NCBI GenBank assembly: GCA_024449915.1
Contig: JAMZAV010001457.1
Span: 276,001 to 340,000, forward strand
DNA length: 64,000 nt
Source of the DNA: Sweltsa coloradensis
Taxonomy: Eukaryota; Arthropoda; Insecta; Plecoptera; Chloroperlidae
Direction of reading: 5' to 3'
Position 1 is the stretch's first letter. Each line of letters opens with the position of its first letter. A model generated the notes under the pieces. It was not told where the DNA came from. It made no database searches and saw nothing but the letters and a program-made list of their open reading frames with translations. The position numbers and the translations under genes are program-made. Positions 11,801 to 23,155 of the stretch are shown one piece after another.

Positions 11801-12690
11801 GTCAAAAACCCTTCTCCAATTTCCCTTTTTTGAAATTCCATGTGCACTTTGATCCTCTTCCTCTTTTGCTTCCTTTTTTTTCTCTAGTGACTAAAATCAT
11901 TTTATGGCCTGTTCCAGTAGGGGATTTCCAGATTTTCTTGTTTACCTCTTCTTGTAATTGGCATGGGTAAAAACTAGATTCAGGTTTTTGACAGGTCTCC
12001 TTTGTATGACAGAAAAGTGAATGGGTCCTCTGGATTTAACCAATATTAGCGGATTGCTGTCTACATATTCTTTTTAAAATCGATCCTACTCGTGTCGTTT
12101 GTTTATAATTCCAAAGTGTGTTTGGTGCTTTAAAAATCCCCAATTAAAATTGCTTTGCTGTCTATATCGACTAAGTCTAGTAGTTTTGTTTCATTTCTGG
12201 GTGGGTTATAAAAACAATGATGATTTTGTCTTGGTGCCATTTTCCAATATTTCCATTTGAACAATCTCGATTTTGTCGTTTTCCTCCATTGCGTGTATTT
12301 CTTTGAAACGGCAAGTGATCCCCACCCTTTACACCAACTAGGATGCCTGAAGAGATTCTCCTTTGTCTTTTTAGTTGTAAAATCGTAAATCCTTGTGTAT
12401 AAGCTTCGTCATTTTTATAGTCTTCAGAAATAGCACCTGCTTCCGTTATTGCGAATGCGTCCACATTTCTATCAGCGATTACTTTTTTTAAATTCAACAT
12501 ACTTATCTTTGGTGATTCCACCAGCGTTCCAGAATAAGAATGTACATTTATTGCCCCTAGAGGGGCATTTTGTTCTATCCATCTTCCTATTAGACTTATC
12601 TCTCCGGTTATCAAGCGCTGGCATCCTTGTTGTCAGTCGTTTCGTATAAGCCAGGGGGCACGTGAAAGAGTTTTTAAACACTAAATACTC
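8900..12690 (-). pseudogene. Degraded LINE with endonuclease, RT and RNase H
   Basis: Read leftward from 12690: an APE-type endonuclease start (FLFWNAGGI, then DAFAITEAGA, ~12600-12430); RT pieces with YRPIAL (~11010), VDLKTAFDIV-like residues with breaks (~10800) and a decayed catalytic box CDDVG (~10540); an RNase H start (IYT then DGSA, separated by a 1-nt shift at ~9680); RNase H continuation WIPAHCGINGNEKADFLAK (~9380-9310); and a C-terminal cysteine-rich block CKLCGE (~9040). This endonuclease-RT-RNase H order fits the I/Jockey-like group. Many frameshifts and stops make it inactive. The 3' end lies near 8830-8900. Confidence 0.85.
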
Positions 12691-12744
12691 TTTGCGGACG
12701 CGACTGACTTCACCCCCCTTAGTTCTCGTAATGAACCAAATTCA

Positions 12745-13008
12745 ATAAAGCACATAATAAATTCAGAGTTGTTCTGAATTGGCCTTGTTGATTCTGGCGT
12801 TGATCCGCGGGTGTTCGCACTGTCCATACCACTGATTGCTATATTTCCTATTACAAATATCGATCTTTGGTTGGTTATCGCTCACTCGTCGATTGCGTCG
12901 GGGCCTACAGGGTTGGCTTGGTCACTTTGATTTAAAGTCCTCCACTGAAAATCAGTTATATAACTGAGTGGATAGACTCTAAATACAATTTATTTATTTA
13001 TATGGCCA
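12745..13008 (+). repeat. SINE family 2, 5'-truncated copy
   Basis: Begins at AAAGCACATAATAAATTCAG and runs through GGTGTTCGCACTGTCCATAC-type body sequence to the ATCAGTTATATAACTGAGT palindrome and a TTTA tail. It lies just beyond the 5' side of the LINE. Confidence 0.8.
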
Positions 13009-13175
13009 AGCAATTTTTTTTTTCAAGCAACATGGTGATGAATCCAATGATCAATTTGTAGACTAGTCTACACCCACTGCAATTTGTTTTCAAAATAAAT
13101 GTTAACAATCAATGATGATGAATGTAGTGAAAGCAAGATCAAGGGCCTACCTTAACATTAGGCCCTAGTCCACAC

Positions 13176-13718
13176 TAGGTAGTGTTGTAAAATTTCAGGA
13201 AATTAATTTTTGTGAAATATTTCGTGAAATATTTCAATTTAAATTTCACTGCCTTTAAATTATACCTCCTGATGGTAATGCCACCATATTTCACATCTCT
13301 TAAGCTTCACATGCAACATTGATGAGATGAGAATTTTATTGCTATGGCAAGTATTCTTTTCTCCAACTACGGTATGCAAAGGTATGATGACGTGGCGTGG
13401 AGTCATTCTGAAGTACAGCAGTAGGCCTACAGTAGGGTAGTTGAAGAATTAAAATATGGAAATACTAAACAAGGACAATAAACTCTTTGTAAATTTCCTT
13501 TAAAAATGTAAAATTGTGCCTTTATTTTTTGTTTAGCCCTACGTGTTGGCATTGTTTCTTTTAAAAACACAAAAATCATAATTTTTCCAATACCTAAACA
13601 AATATTGTTAAGGCCTAGGCCTACCTATTTTTATATTTATTTATATTTCATCAGGTTGAAACATTTCACATGAAATATTTCACTGGTTCACTGAAATATT
13701 TCAAGGCTTACACCACTA
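13176..13718. mobile_element. hAT-like MITE
   Basis: Flanked by the direct repeat CTAGTCCACAC (8-bp core GTCCACAC at 13168-13175 and 13719-13726), the target-duplication length of hAT transposons. Ends are imperfect inverted repeats: TAGTGTTGTAA at the left against TTACACCACTA at the right. The interior is full of palindromic GAAATATTTC words. No transposase frame, so it is non-autonomous. Confidence 0.65.
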
Positions 13719-13726
13719 GTCCACAC

Positions 13727-14770
13727 AGTGATTAGACCTAGGACCAGGACCCGTATTCTCGAGTTTTCTCACTGGCTTTTCACGGCGTGAAATGGGCGTG
13801 TGATGTGAGTTCACTCACTGACGGCAGGTTGCTATTCTCCGCTCTCGATTTTGCGTATTTTGTGAGTGAACTCACTCACTCACTCGAAGTCACTGTCACG
13901 TTTGAAAACCCTTGTGAGACCGGCCTCGGTTGCAATCTCACAAAGCTATTGGGCCGTAATATACATTATAAAATAGCATGCTTATGTAACCCTACACTTC
14001 TTTTGGTTCGAATATCCCAAATTTTAAATGGAATGTATCACATAACGCATGGTCATAATTCAATGTTTAATGTAGATGTCAAAATAATTTTTTTTTCGCA
14101 AGCCTAGGCCAGGCTCCTACCGTCAGGATGTAAACAAGCCGCATCACCACCCAAAATGCAACACATTTATGTAACATTTTGTTATGTAGGCTACTACTTA
14201 ATATTAAAACTAGGTAGACTTACCCCATAACGTAGAGTCAAAAACAGTAGGGTATTTTAACTAAATATTTTGCATCACAGGGTGTAGGCCTACACAGCTT
14301 AGTGTTTAGCCTACAGTAGTTCACTTTATTCATGTTATTTTGCCTACAAGGAAGCAACTCAGCTCCTAGCATCAGCAAGTGCATACATTCTCCTACCCCC
14401 ACACCTCGGTGTGTCCCGTTACACGAGCCAAGGAGGTTGCTATTGGCCGGGTGAAACAGAGCTGTCTTCAACTATTTGAATCCTATTGGTAGTGGTTCGT
14501 GGGGTAATATTGGCTAGCCTCGTCGTTGAAGGGTCCCAGTGAGAGCCTTGTGAGTGGGAGAATTTGTTACCATTTGGGGAGGCCCACTTCTTTGGTTGTG
14601 TTGGCCAACTTTTCAAGACTGTATTTTCAATTAAAACAATGAAAAACCACTGTAGCCCAAATATGAAATAAATATAGAAATAGTAGGCCTAATTATGGAA
14701 CAATTAGGCCTAATTGATATTTACTGATCTGAAAATGTACAATGAAATAGCTTTATGTAATTGCACAGGT
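13727..14770. other. No gene seen
   Basis: Contains a GTGAGTGA/TCACTCAC-rich patch around 13760-13890 and several AGGCCTA palindromes. Open frames here lack splice signals or recognisable similarity. Confidence 0.4.
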
Positions 14771-14772
14771 TA

Positions 14773-16783
14773 TACGGGGGAATGTGGGTAATTGGAAACA
14801 CTTTTAGTGTTTTTAAACTTTCACCTTATTTGTAGGCTAGGGTATTGATAGGAGAGAAAAAATGTAGGCCTAAGGAGCAAAATTTGTGCTTTGGGGTGTA
14901 GGCCTAAACTAATCAGACACCAACAAGAATTTTATGGAAGAATATTGTATGGGATTTTTATTGACTTTTTTTTAAAACTCGAATTTGTTTCCAATTACCC
15001 CGGATATTGGGGTAAATGGAAACAGCCATGGTACGACTCGTAGACCCATAAGGAAACTAAAGTAGGGGAATTGGAAACTAAAGCATTTTAAGCTGTGGTT
15101 CTAACACAAAAAAATTAATACATTATGATACAAACTGAAGATTCAGTGTACATTTAAAGAAACCTTCCGTCGCAACGCAGAATTGTACGGAAATCCAAAA
15201 ACCATCACAAGCATGAAAATAAGGCAGCTGTATAAAAAAAGTTGTATTTTGTATTTAAATATCAATACAATCATCATTTAAAATTAAATTTACAAAAACA
15301 ACATCAACAGATTTGGGAAATTACCTAGGCCTACCCAAAAAAAAACATGCATCGATTGGGCAAATGGAACGTTAGCTGCGGTTTTTTGGATTTCCTGTGA
15401 TTTTGGAAAAAAAAAAATTTAAAATGCACATATTTTCAATGGCATATTGTGTGGGTCCAAGACAAAGTCCAACAAGTGCCAAGTTATCTTTATTGGACCG
15501 CAAATATATTATTTATCACTAGGGAAAAAGCTTAAGTCCCGCCGCGTTGTGATGAGCGTAATTGGTGCACTAAGATGCCCCTGTGTTTCGCGGATTTTTA
15601 CTGTTGTTCTGTGAAAAATCATTAATTAGTCGAAGATTTTTTTAAATAAATGAAATTAAATAAAAAATTAACCCTTTTTTTTTTTAAATTAATCGTAATT
15701 TTTAAAAAGAAAAAAATCGTAAAAATGAAATTTCATAAGAAATAGTTATTCGATTGTGCTCAAATTTTACACAAAATTAATTCATAAATTAAGGTTCTGT
15801 GAAAAAAAACATTACATCGGATAAAGCATGTAGGAGTTAGGCTTAAGTCGAAGAAATGTTTTAAAATTCGAAAAAAATCGTAAAATTGTGTTTTTTATGA
15901 GGGAAAAAATTTCCCGATTGCGCTCAAAAACGTGGGCAGTTCTAAATTCAGAGATTTCGAAGGCCTCCATAAAATTTCATCACAATCGGAGTATCGGTTT
16001 AGCCGGAATCGTGTTAACAGACACACAAAAATACAAAAAGAAAGAAAGAAAGGAAAAAAAAAAAAAAACATTCCGGATTTTTTTTTCCAGTGTAGTGAAA
16101 TGGAATCTTCGCTTCGCTCATCCAAATACCGAATCGTGATCATCTCTTCGAGGGTATCTTTCCTTCCAAAACATGATAATCTGAAGCCTAAGTAAGAAGG
16201 CTGTGTAATCAGACACTGTTGCCAACTTACCTTACTTTTAAACCAAACATTTAAATGTGTTTCCATTTACCCCTGAAATTTGACCATAGCTTAACATGGA
16301 TCTTATTCTTTTGGCTTTGTTTCCAATTTCCCTGTAGTTTCCAATTACACCTAATTCATGTTTCCAATTACCCCCCAAATATGAGATAATAGGGGAATTG
16401 GAAACATTTCTTATCAGGAGAAACTATGATAATTATCAAATTTCACCTGCACCATTTGTTGACTAATGTGGGCTTTATTAATTTCCATCCAAGAAACAAA
16501 TTTTTAAAAACAAAATAAGGACCATAGGCCTAACAGGGGAAATTTTGAGAAGTGTTTCAAATTGAAACAAGTTTTTTGTGTAGAGGTTGGTTGCAATGTG
16601 TATGACATGACATGCATAGGCCCTATCATATAACAGAAGAAGCTGTAACTACTTGCACATTTTCCATAAAGGTCTGGACCATGCTATCTAACAATTTTTT
16701 AAAATTTGAACTTCACATACGGAAGTTATAAAGGGCGTTTCCAATTACGCTCTGGGTTTCCCAAATTTCCCACATTCCCCCTA
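14773..16783. mobile_element. Non-autonomous DNA transposon with TACGGGGG ends
   Basis: The left end TACGGGGGAATGTGGG faces the right end CCCACATTCCCCCTA, giving inverted termini flanked by TA. Subterminal GGAATTGGAAAC / GTTTCCAATTACCCC words recur many times (about 14795, 14990, 15065, 16325, 16365, 16390, 16738). A second element (15518-16125) is inserted inside. The TA flank would fit a Tc1/mariner-like element, but the superfamily is not established and no transposase is present. Confidence 0.6.
15518..16125 (+). mobile_element. ACTAGG foldback-superfamily element (type B), nested
   Basis: Left end ACTAGGGAAAAAGCTTAAGT followed by CCCGCCGCGTTG; right end CTTCGCTTCGCTCATCCAA. The internal text GCGCTCAAAAACGTGGGCAG, TTCAGAGATTTCGAAGGCCT and TAGCCGGAATCGTGTTAACA is shared with copies at 51241 and 52938. 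Frames across it give repeated low-complexity peptides and are not genes. Confidence 0.75.
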
Positions 16784-17576
16784 CATAAAGACCGCACATT
16801 AGGCTATGGCCCTATTGGATATTTACATTTAGGCGATGCCTCCTTCCGAACTATGCCTATACCAACCTTTTCGACTTAAAAAACTCCTACAAAACCTTTA
16901 CCGGTAACGTCACTATTTTAATACCCAGGCCTAGAAAGGACTTTGGGGACAAAAGGATTTTCGTCGTTGTTTTCGAAAAACAAAAACATCTTCAAAACTT
17001 TAGGCCAAACGTGGGTAGGGCCTAGATTTTAACAAAAAAAACCCTTTAAAACCTTTAAACTTCTCTTTTTTAAACGAAAGTCCTTTGCGTAAAAGGTTTT
17101 GAAGGTGTTTTTGTTTTTATGATTTTTTTATTGTTTTGTAAGGTTACTTGCAGTGAGAAGGCGTACAAACCCCCGGCTCGGTGGCGGTGCTCAGTTCTCA
17201 GCATGATCGGTCGGCCTAAAGGCGCGTCACTCATCGTAAGGCTACTTATAACTTACTTTTGTTTATAAAAAAACATGAAATGAAACTTGCGAGCGCATTT
17301 TTTTATTATAGGCCTACCGGGTAGGCTACCGTACAACTGCAAGAATAAAATGAATCATATCAAGTGGTTTTTCGTTGTTTTTAATGAAAAAAACAGCGTG
17401 TTGAAAAGTTGGCCAACACCAACCGAAGAAGTAGGTACCAAAATATGTAGCTTGTAGGCCTATAGACCTACATGAAAGTTTGTATTTGTGTCTCATATTT
17501 ACCACACTTGACCCGGTTTAGTTAGTAGGCCTAGCCTAGGCCTAGTTGCATGGGCAAGACAAGTCTTCACGAGCTG
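16784..17576. other. No gene seen
   Basis: AT-rich sequence with AAAACCTTT-type words near 16890-17100 and several AGGCCTA palindromes. The ~17400 segment GGCCAACAC is also found near 14600 in the opposite orientation, suggesting another old repeat. Confidence 0.35.
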
Positions 17577-18576
17577 TAGGGGAGAAGGTGGAGGGTTGGG
17601 ACAGGAGGAGACATGGGACAAAGGCTGTATCTGTGGTAGGGAATTTCAATTTCTGGTGTCTGACACATCAGTTGGTGCGTTTTGCAACTACTAGAACAAA
17701 TATGAAGTTTCAAAGAAATCCACCAGGTGCAACAAGTGTTATTCCAATATGGCTGAATTGGCATGTCCAAGTAAATGTCAATAGCCTATTTATGAACAGG
17801 ATATTTTATTAATAACAAGTTATAACATGGTAAGAACTTAACTAAACTGAAAACAATGATGTAATGCTATCAGTAGAAATAAGAGACATCTCCCTGGAAC
17901 ATAATATAAATGGTATTAAACCACTTATAATGAGATAGTGTTGTGGGTGACACATGGACAGCATTAAACAGGGGAGACATGGGCACTTTTTAGGTTAGGT
18001 CAGCCTACAATGTGCTTGTTAAAAACTAATAGAACTCAAGTAAGCACTGATATTTGGTGCATGCCACTAACTCCATCATGGGCTTACCTACAGACAAGTG
18101 AGGGTTCTTACAACTATGCAAAAGCCAACTTTGCTAAAATCCCGCATCATGGAATGATAATAAAACTGCTGGGTTGAATGGCTCAAAGGGTTCATGCATC
18201 GTTACCCTAACTTATCTCTCAGAAAACCATTTCATTTCATTTTTATTTATACTAATTTTTACATATTTGACATGTCATTTCAATAAAGTTCTAGATTATA
18301 ATAATATGTTGTAACCTATTATTGTATCAGTGTCCCAAGTCTCCCTATACAGTGTCCCAAGTCTCCCTACCTATGGGAGACTTGGGACAGTTTGCAGACC
18401 TCTGGTATTTTACTTCTGCACTTATCGTCAACCATAGTACACCTTGTATACATTTACCATAAGTAGGTGAAAGATAAGGGAAGATAATGCAAAAGAGTTT
18501 ACTTCAATTGATTAATTTTTATGTAAGTTATAAATTGTTTTCTGAAAAGTGTCCCAACCCTCCACCCTCTCCCCTA
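17577..18576. mobile_element. 1000-bp TIR element, TA-flanked
   Basis: The 27-bp left terminus (TAGGGGAGAAGGTGGAGGGT and on) is inverted at the right end (18550-18576) with one mismatch. The interior has GGGAGACTTGGGACA repeats in both orientations (about 18340-18395) and GGGAGACATGGGAC near 17968. The TA at each end would fit a 2-bp TA target duplication, as in Tc1/mariner MITEs. An open frame at the left end is not a transposase. Confidence 0.75.
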
Positions 18577-19390
18577 CATCGGATTTGTGTAGGGCCTAGG
18601 CCTACGTTTACTCTCAATAGGCCCTAACAGTTAGGGCCTCCGCCTACCTAGGGTAGGTAGAACTAGGGCCTAGACCTAGGCCTAGGCGAGTGGAAAGCCC
18701 TCGTAGGCTAAGTATACGCTAGGCTGGACCAAGTGTTTAGACCAGGGAAAACTGTGAGGCGAGCGTAGGACCTAGACCTAATAAATTACTTCCATGAATA
18801 GCACTTGGAGTGTCTAGAGGCCTTTGTGTAGGGCCTAGGCCTACGGACGGCCCGAGTCCAGGAGGTTAGGTTGCCCTAGCTAGGGCCTAGGCTTAGGGAT
18901 GTCTAGAAGCTAGGGTGGTTAGCTAGGCTTACCTGATTAGAAGCTTATGCCCAACCACGTTCGAACGCGCTGACTTTACTTTAATGCGAAGTAAGCTTGT
19001 TATAATATATCAATATTTAAACTATTCAAAGCGAGCCGTAGCTAGAATCTTTGGACAAAAACCACCTGATGCTCACATACAAAGCGCAGTTTGAACATCT
19101 TCCAGGGAAGCTTTGGAAGCCACAGCCAGTGGGATACCCTACGATCTCTGACCACAGCCATCTAAATCGTTTAGGAATATTAACGCGGTACATACAAACT
19201 TTATAATATATAATATTTGAGTTGATCATGTGTATTTTATTGTATTTACTTCAAGGTTCATGTTGACCTTGAAAAATGTCAAGAATCAAGAAATAGGTTT
19301 ATAATAATATAATATCTTTTATCTTTTGGTTCAAAAACAAAAAAATCAGCAAAATCAACATTAATATATTTTTCATTTCTTTTCCCTTTA
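18577..19390. other. AGGCCTA-rich stretch without genes
   Basis: About 18590-18900 is packed with overlapping CCTAGGCCTA palindromes, the densest in the window. The rest is AT-rich with no supported exon. Confidence 0.6.
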
Positions 19391-19394
19391 TATA

Positions 19395-19700
19395 GGTGAC
19401 AGTTCAGTTCAGTGTTCAGTTCAGTTCAGTTCTTTATTGTACATAGGTATTATGTGTGATAACACTTATACATGGTACATGGGCAGCAAATTATTGGTTC
19501 CAGTAAACATTTACAGTAAAGCATTAGCTTACACGGTAATACAATTAAAATTACATTCGAATTCGCTTTTGAGCTATCACATATGGCTGTCACAAATACA
19601 GATGAACATGCTTAAAATAAAATAAAATGGTGATGATTATTATTATTACTATTATTATGGTGACAAATGCTCTTAATTAATACCAAACATGACTTATTTA
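19395..19700 (-). repeat. LINE 3' end with (CAGTT)n tail
   Basis: On minus, AATAAAGAACTG leads into a short CAACTG/AACTG pentamer array (19397-19432). An AATAAA followed by a short tandem tail is typical of CR1/L2/Jockey-like 3' ends. The adjoining sequence shows no coding remains. Confidence 0.4.
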
Positions 19701-19944
19701 TTGACACTTTGAAATTCTTGTCACATAATTAGCTTATTAATTTTAATTAATTAATTAATAGTTAAATAATAAGACTCCATCGTGGAGCCAGTTATTTTCG
19801 TATTTCTCATTACAAAATATAAATAACGGTAAATTTTTATGCTGGTATCACATTTTGCACTAAAGTTAGAAATCTTTACTCCACTACTAACAAGTATAGC
19901 AACTAGTAATTAAAGGCGTCTCTGTCCTTCACTCTCATTGTCAA

Positions 19945-20435
19945 TTACTACGTTTACATGCAGGTTTGAAAACGATTTCAAAACGTTTTGAGTTTTCAAA
20001 ACTGCATGTAAACGCTTCGAATCTAGGTTTGGATCGGTTCAAGTCAATCCTGTTTGCTAGTAGAGGTGACTTGAAAACTAGTTTTGAAAACTGTCATGTA
20101 TACACCTGGCTGCAACCAAAACGCTTGTTGTGTTGCAATTTGAGGTTATGTTTTCTAAAAGCAAGTTAGGAAAATGATTTTTATATTCTAAATTATGTTC
20201 TAAATGTTACGGCAAATGTTTTTGGTCATGTAACGAAGTTATACTTATGTTTTACGCAATAAAACTATAAATTTTCTTCTTTAGAAAACATTGTACTTTA
20301 TTGTGCTGTCTACCGGGAAATAAGTGAACTAAATAATAGTTTGAGAACGTTTTCAGATCTTTATCATGTAAACGCATCATCGTTTTGACTTGACTCAAGT
20401 CAAAACTTTTTCAAAACCGCATGTAAACGTAGTAA
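19945..20435. mobile_element. MITE with CTACGTTTACATGC ends
   Basis: Left end TTACTACGTTTACATGC is inverted exactly at the right end (20419-20435). Similar internal copies of CATGTAAACGC and TTTGAAAAC words occur in both orientations, so the whole element folds. TA at each end suggests a TA target site. No coding capacity. Confidence 0.75.
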
Positions 20436-20455
20436 CTGTCTTTAATTAATTATTT

Positions 20456-20718
20456 ACTAGGGAAACGCCAAAGTCGTTGTTAGACGAGTGAGTGAGCCAT
20501 GTGTTGAGTGCGCCGGAACATTTGCATTTAAGTTTGATTATAATATTCGTATAAATAATAGGGTATTTAAGTTTAGGTCATAGCTTAGGCCATAATGCTC
20601 CACTGTAGCCTATGATAGGCTAGGGAGGCCAAAGGTAGGGGGAAGAAAAGGAATGTTACCGGGTACTCAACACATGGCTCACTCACTCGTCTAACAACGA
20701 CTTTGGCGTTTCCCTAGT
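20456..20718. mobile_element. ACTAGG foldback-family MITE (type A)
   Basis: Ends are near-perfect ~65-bp inverted repeats: ACTAGGGAAACGCCAAAGTC then GACGAGTGAGTGAGCCATGT and so on, inverted at 20655-20718. The interior is the reverse complement of the interior of the copy at 55892, so these two are the same element in opposite orientation. Confidence 0.85.
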
Positions 20719-21058
20719 TTTATAAACAAACAGAAAGCACGCCAATTAATGGCGGCGTAGAATGTGTTTTTGTTTGCAAAAATAACAAATTAAACACGGC
20801 CCATACTATGTTTTAATTATTCCTGTTTGATCTTTAATTGTTTGTACCAAGGCAGTGATCAAGATCCATGAATCTCAATGGAGTTTCTACAAACCATGGA
20901 TGTTACTATTTTAAGTCCATGCACAAACCAATCGTATCTTCTGTCGCTAAACGCAAATTTGTATAGTATGAAAAATTACAAAAGACATAAAAATTGTATG
21001 GGATTATTCATGTACATCGTACTTTATTTCGCATGCCAACCATCTAGGTTAATAATAT

Positions 21059-21575
21059 CAGGGTGCGAATTAACGACTTTGCAGAAGGGGGGATGGCTTA
21101 GAACAGTATTTTCGTTGGCAAACCGGGGTCTGGGGCAAAGCCCCAGCCGCCGGAGGCGAATTTTTTGTGTGGGTATTATTGAGCTTCAGATGGCCTTAGA
21201 AGCGATCTGAGGAAAATATTTGGGGGATTATTCTCAAGATGGCCTTAGAAGCGATATGATAAAAAAATTTGGGTCATTATTGCCCTCGAGATGGCCTTAG
21301 AAGTGATCTGAGGAAAAATTTGGGGGGATTATTGCCCTCAAGATGGTATTAGAAGCGATCTGAGGTATTATTTTGAAAGGAATATGTGTAAATTGACGCA
21401 TTATTTATTAACATTACGAGATAAAGTCACTTGATATGTTATGAGATGAGATGGGAATCCAGAGGTGGGGATTTAGCCATCCCCGGCAGGGATACCTTTC
21501 AGTAAAACAGAGCCAGGGATGAAATTTCCAGAGGGGGGGAAATCCCCCCCATCCCCCCCGTCAATTCGCACCCTG
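21059..21575. mobile_element. hAT MITE with internal tandem repeats
   Basis: Exact 8-bp target duplication AATAATAT at 21051-21058 and 21576-21583. Ends CAGGGTGCGAATT / AATTCGCACCCTG form a perfect 13-bp inverted repeat, both followed inward by G/C runs near GGGGGGATGG. The centre (about 21175-21375) holds four diverged ~62-bp tandem copies of AGATGGCCTTAGAAGCGATC. A flanking 38-bp GC-rich hairpin (AAAGCCCCAGCCGCC area) is also present. Non-autonomous. Confidence 0.92.
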
Positions 21576-21589
21576 AATAATATTAATTA

Positions 21590-21832
21590 CAAATAAATAA
21601 AAAAATAATTTCTGTAGTGTTTTAACATTGCAGAATAGTATAAGAAACATAGCCAGTACGAGAACGAGCTAAGATTGCAAGGTTTACTCAATCTCCGTGC
21701 GGAGTTTTGGGTAATCTTGAGCGTGCAAGTTTCGATGCATCTTGGCCAGTGCCGCGCACCTCTTGACATTCCAAAAATTATAATTCTTCCCGAAAAAACA
21801 TTGTTGTTAAAATAGAACCTACACATTTAAGC
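21590..21832 (-). repeat. Dispersed repeat, copy 1 (SARRLSKPCN segment)
   Basis: Shares about 150 bp with 22200-22400, including GCAAGGTTTACTCAATCT and the inner TGTTAAAATA. On minus both copies encode NSARRLSKPCN, but in short broken frames. It appears to be part of a SINE or LINE 3' body rather than a gene. Confidence 0.5.
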
Positions 21833-21834
21833 CC

Positions 21835-22052
21835 ATCTATCAATTTATTATTTACCTACCTAAGGTCTCCCTAGCCTATCATAGACTAAAGTGGTGCATT
21901 ATTACCTTACAGTTGACGTGCCCTTATACCAACTCAACTTAAAACCCTATTATCTATACCGATATAATTATCAAACTTAAATGCAAATGTTGCCGTGTAC
22001 TCAACACATGACTCGCTCACTCGTCTAACAACGACTTTGGCGTTTCCCTAGT
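21835..22052. mobile_element. ACTAGG foldback-family element, left-truncated
   Basis: Interior matches the copy at 55892 (CCCTAGCCTATCAT, ACAGTTGACGTGCCCTTATA) and ends with the standard inverted terminus GTCTAACAACGACTTTGGCG TTTCCCTAGT at 22052. The left terminus is missing. Confidence 0.75.
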
Positions 22053-22400
22053 CGAGTTGGCTAAAGCGCACTTATAGCCGAAATGTGGGAGACGTGGGTT
22101 AAATGGTCGGGAAAGATTTTGTAATTTCTGGATTGTATTTTTTAAATTATTTAACATGTTTTGAAATGCATATAACGCAGTGTAGTCCATTATCTGTGAC
22201 AATACTACGGAAAACATGGCCAGTAGGATATACGTGAAAATATTGCAAGGTTTACTCAATCTACGAGCGGAATTTAGGGGTACCTTGACGTCCAACATTC
22301 GATTAACCTTGGACACGGCATTTCACAGCCAGGTAAATAACAAACAAAATATATTATCTCAAAATGAAAACCATTGTCGTTAAAATAATTCCCATACATT
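22053..22400 (+). repeat. tRNA-derived SINE family 1, plus strand, plus adjoining repeat copy 2
   Basis: Head resembles family 1 (CGAGTTGGCTAAAGCGC, then ATGTGGGAGACGTGGGTT), with the B box decayed, followed by the family body AATTTCTGGATTGTATT. It is followed by the second copy of the GCAAGGTTTACTCAATCT repeat found at 21.6 kb. It abuts a foldback terminus at 22052. Confidence 0.55.
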
Positions 22401-22435
22401 TCAACGAATTTTTCAGTTTTTTATTTCTTGCAGGT

Positions 22436-22640
22436 TTAAATCGTAACAGATTGTGCTCATTTTGTTAGCAGTTCTCAGTTACCTGGTCACTGATGTCTGT
22501 TTAAAATTTCAGCTCGGTCTATTTGGCCGTTCGGCCGTATGAGCCTGGACAGACAGACATTTAACATTTAACAGAATTAATCACGACCAAGGACCGATCG
22601 AGTAGCGTTGTAGACTACGTTCGCTGCGCTCACTCGTCTA
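22436..22640 (+). mobile_element. Foldback/Helitron-like element 3' part (type C)
   Basis: Contains GCAGTTCTCAGTTACCTGGT, TTTGGCCGTTCGGCCGTATG and ends CGCTGCGCTCACTCGTCTAA. Same family as 23840-24107 and, in reverse, 54309-54540. The ACTAGG end of the next element follows directly. Confidence 0.7.
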
Positions 22641-23155
22641 ACTAGGGAAACGCCAAAGTCGTTGTTAGACGAGTGAGTGAGCCATGTATTGAGTACCCGG
22701 AAACATCCCCTTTTCCTCCCCAAAACCTAAGGCTGAATCTAGCCAGCATGGGCATATTTCTCCTCCACAGTTTATTAGGCTAGAGTGGTGCATTAGGCCT
22801 TACAGTGTTGACGCGCCCTTACTACAACTAATCTCAAACCCCTCTCATTTATACTCATGATATATTAATATTACCGAGTATTCAACACGTGGCTTGCTCA
22901 CTCGTCTAACAATGACTTTGGCGTTTTCCTAGTATATTATGAGTATAAATAAGAGGGGTTTGAGATTAGTTGTTGTAAGGGCGCGTCAACACTGTAAGGC
23001 CTAATGCGCCACTCTAGCCTAATAAACTGTGGAGGAGAAATATGCCCATGCTAGCTAGATTCAGCCTTAAGTTTTGGGGAGGAAAGGGGATGTTCCCGGG
23101 TACTCAACACATGGCTTGCTCACTCGTCTAACAACGACTTTGGCGTTTCCCTAGT
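22641..23155. mobile_element. Large palindromic foldback pair of ACTAGG elements
   Basis: A complete element (22641-22933, both termini present) is followed head-to-head by a second copy (22934-23155) whose body is the reverse complement of the first. Arms of about 220 bp are separated by about 70 bp that is itself a terminus. Shared words include GGCTGAATCTAGC, TTTATTAGGCTAGAGTGG and GACGCGCCCTTACTACAAC with its inverse. The structure can form a very long hairpin. Confidence 0.85.

Noticed and set aside
15895..16266. Minus-strand frame of 123 codons with Phe-rich stretch, and similar ones at 43035, 44002, 51649 and 53556
   Set aside because: The repeated DERSED-type peptide is a translation of foldback-element sequence containing CGCTTCGCTCATCC; frames are short, broken and low in complexity.
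17546..17812. 88-codon plus frame
   Set aside because: It runs across the left terminal inverted repeat of the 1000-bp element and has no transposase features.
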